Below, one piece after another: positions 63,902 to 64,000 of a stretch of DNA of 64,000 nt (position 1 is its first letter; the number at the start of each line of letters is the position of its first letter). Source of the DNA: an uncultured Prevotellaceae bacterium (GTDB lineage Bacteria; Bacteroidota; Bacteroidia; Bacteroidales; Bacteroidaceae); assembly GCA_900319225.1 (NCBI GenBank), contig ONNV01000007.1, positions 1 to 64,000 on the forward strand, written 5' to 3'. The translations under genes were made by a program, and so were the position numbers. The notes under the pieces were generated by a model that saw nothing but the letters and a program-made list of their open reading frames with translations, had not been told where the DNA came from and searched no databases.

Positions 63902-63931
63902 AAAATGCGTCTTTAACTGAAGACGCATTTT
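63902..63931 (+). terminator. Intrinsic terminator after the secreted-protein pair
   Basis: AAAATGCGTCTT, loop TAACTG, AAGACGCATTTT gives a 12-bp perfect stem ending in T-rich sequence. Confidence 0.8.
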
Positions 63932-63979
63932 TCATATAATGGAGTTTAGATAGCAAACAACCTACAGAATAATTGCAGT

Positions 63980-64000
63980 ATGAGAGTAAGAGTCCTTTTG
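63980..64000 (+). CDS. Possible start of a further gene (runs off window)
   Basis: ATG at 63980 opens the frame M-R-V-R-V-L-L to the window end, which looks like the basic and hydrophobic start of a signal peptide. It lies 49 nt after a terminator. Only seven codons are visible, so this is a weak call. Confidence 0.35.

Overview
The window looks like chromosomal DNA from a gut-type member of the order Bacteroidales (Bacteroidaceae/Prevotellaceae-like). Four things support this. Genes lack Shine-Dalgarno sequences. Many are preceded by the Bacteroidetes -7 promoter box TAnnTTTG. Secreted proteins are mostly lipoproteins of Bacteroidetes families (DUF4369/TlpA, 6-bladed beta-propellers, an NVEALA-type peptide). 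The housekeeping genes are arranged and fused as in this group (secDF fusion, two-subunit korAB, single-domain arabinose-5-phosphate isomerase).

Layout. Positions 1-2256 hold a leftward group: a lipoprotein, a membrane-anchored LuxR-type regulator, a small membrane protein, and the start of a transglutaminase-like protein that runs off the window. Positions 2473-5307 encode a fused GH127 arabinofuranosidase and acetyl esterase, divergent from a tRNA-Arg(CCT) with an inverted partial copy just downstream. Positions 5712-18999 are mainly metabolic and housekeeping genes: korBA, a TonB-domain protein, secDF, a GH2 beta-galactosidase, a membrane endo/exonuclease-phosphatase protein and two rhomboid-family proteins, one apparently degenerate. 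Positions 19067-29962 carry argS, RNase H, an LtaS-like phosphoglycerol transferase, a lipid A-type acyltransferase, a PAP2 phosphatase with a C-terminal barrel-like domain, an MsbA-type ABC exporter and purT, so lipid and envelope work is concentrated here. Positions 29963-33466 form a leftward operon (arabinose-5-phosphate isomerase, PfkB kinase, LtaS-like enzyme). Then come pnp, a cysteine-less thioredoxin-like lipoprotein, greA and a HIT protein.

Positions 38180-46344 are more accessory: a HigBA-type toxin-antitoxin pair, a hypothetical membrane protein, a Wzx-type flippase, a TlpA lipoprotein and two tandem transglutaminase-like lipoproteins, the first of which has lost the catalytic residues. 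Positions 46345-46736 are non-coding but rich in inverted repeats, and may encode a leftward structured RNA. Positions 46737-52690 are clearly more A/T-rich and form the most interesting unit. It contains a small NVEALA-like secreted peptide, a strong hairpin, a beta-propeller lipoprotein, a CxxC lipoprotein, an O-antigen-ligase-like/TPR membrane protein, a dedicated type I signal peptidase, a second propeller, and a decayed copy of the signal peptidase C-terminus. I read it as a candidate peptide maturation and surface-display or signalling system. Positions 53404-62233 are a tripartite efflux operon (TolC-like, adaptor, two different RND pumps), followed by two small secreted proteins.

Perfect palindromes with GGGGAC/GGGGTC/GGGAC-type cores recur in four gaps between genes and look like one REP-like repeat family. 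Two genes (13272 and 21018) have a -7 box at identical, very short spacing from the ATG, which suggests leaderless mRNAs. Two genes (greA and 42975) have terminator-like hairpins between promoter and start codon. No CRISPR array, transposase, integrase or rRNA was seen.
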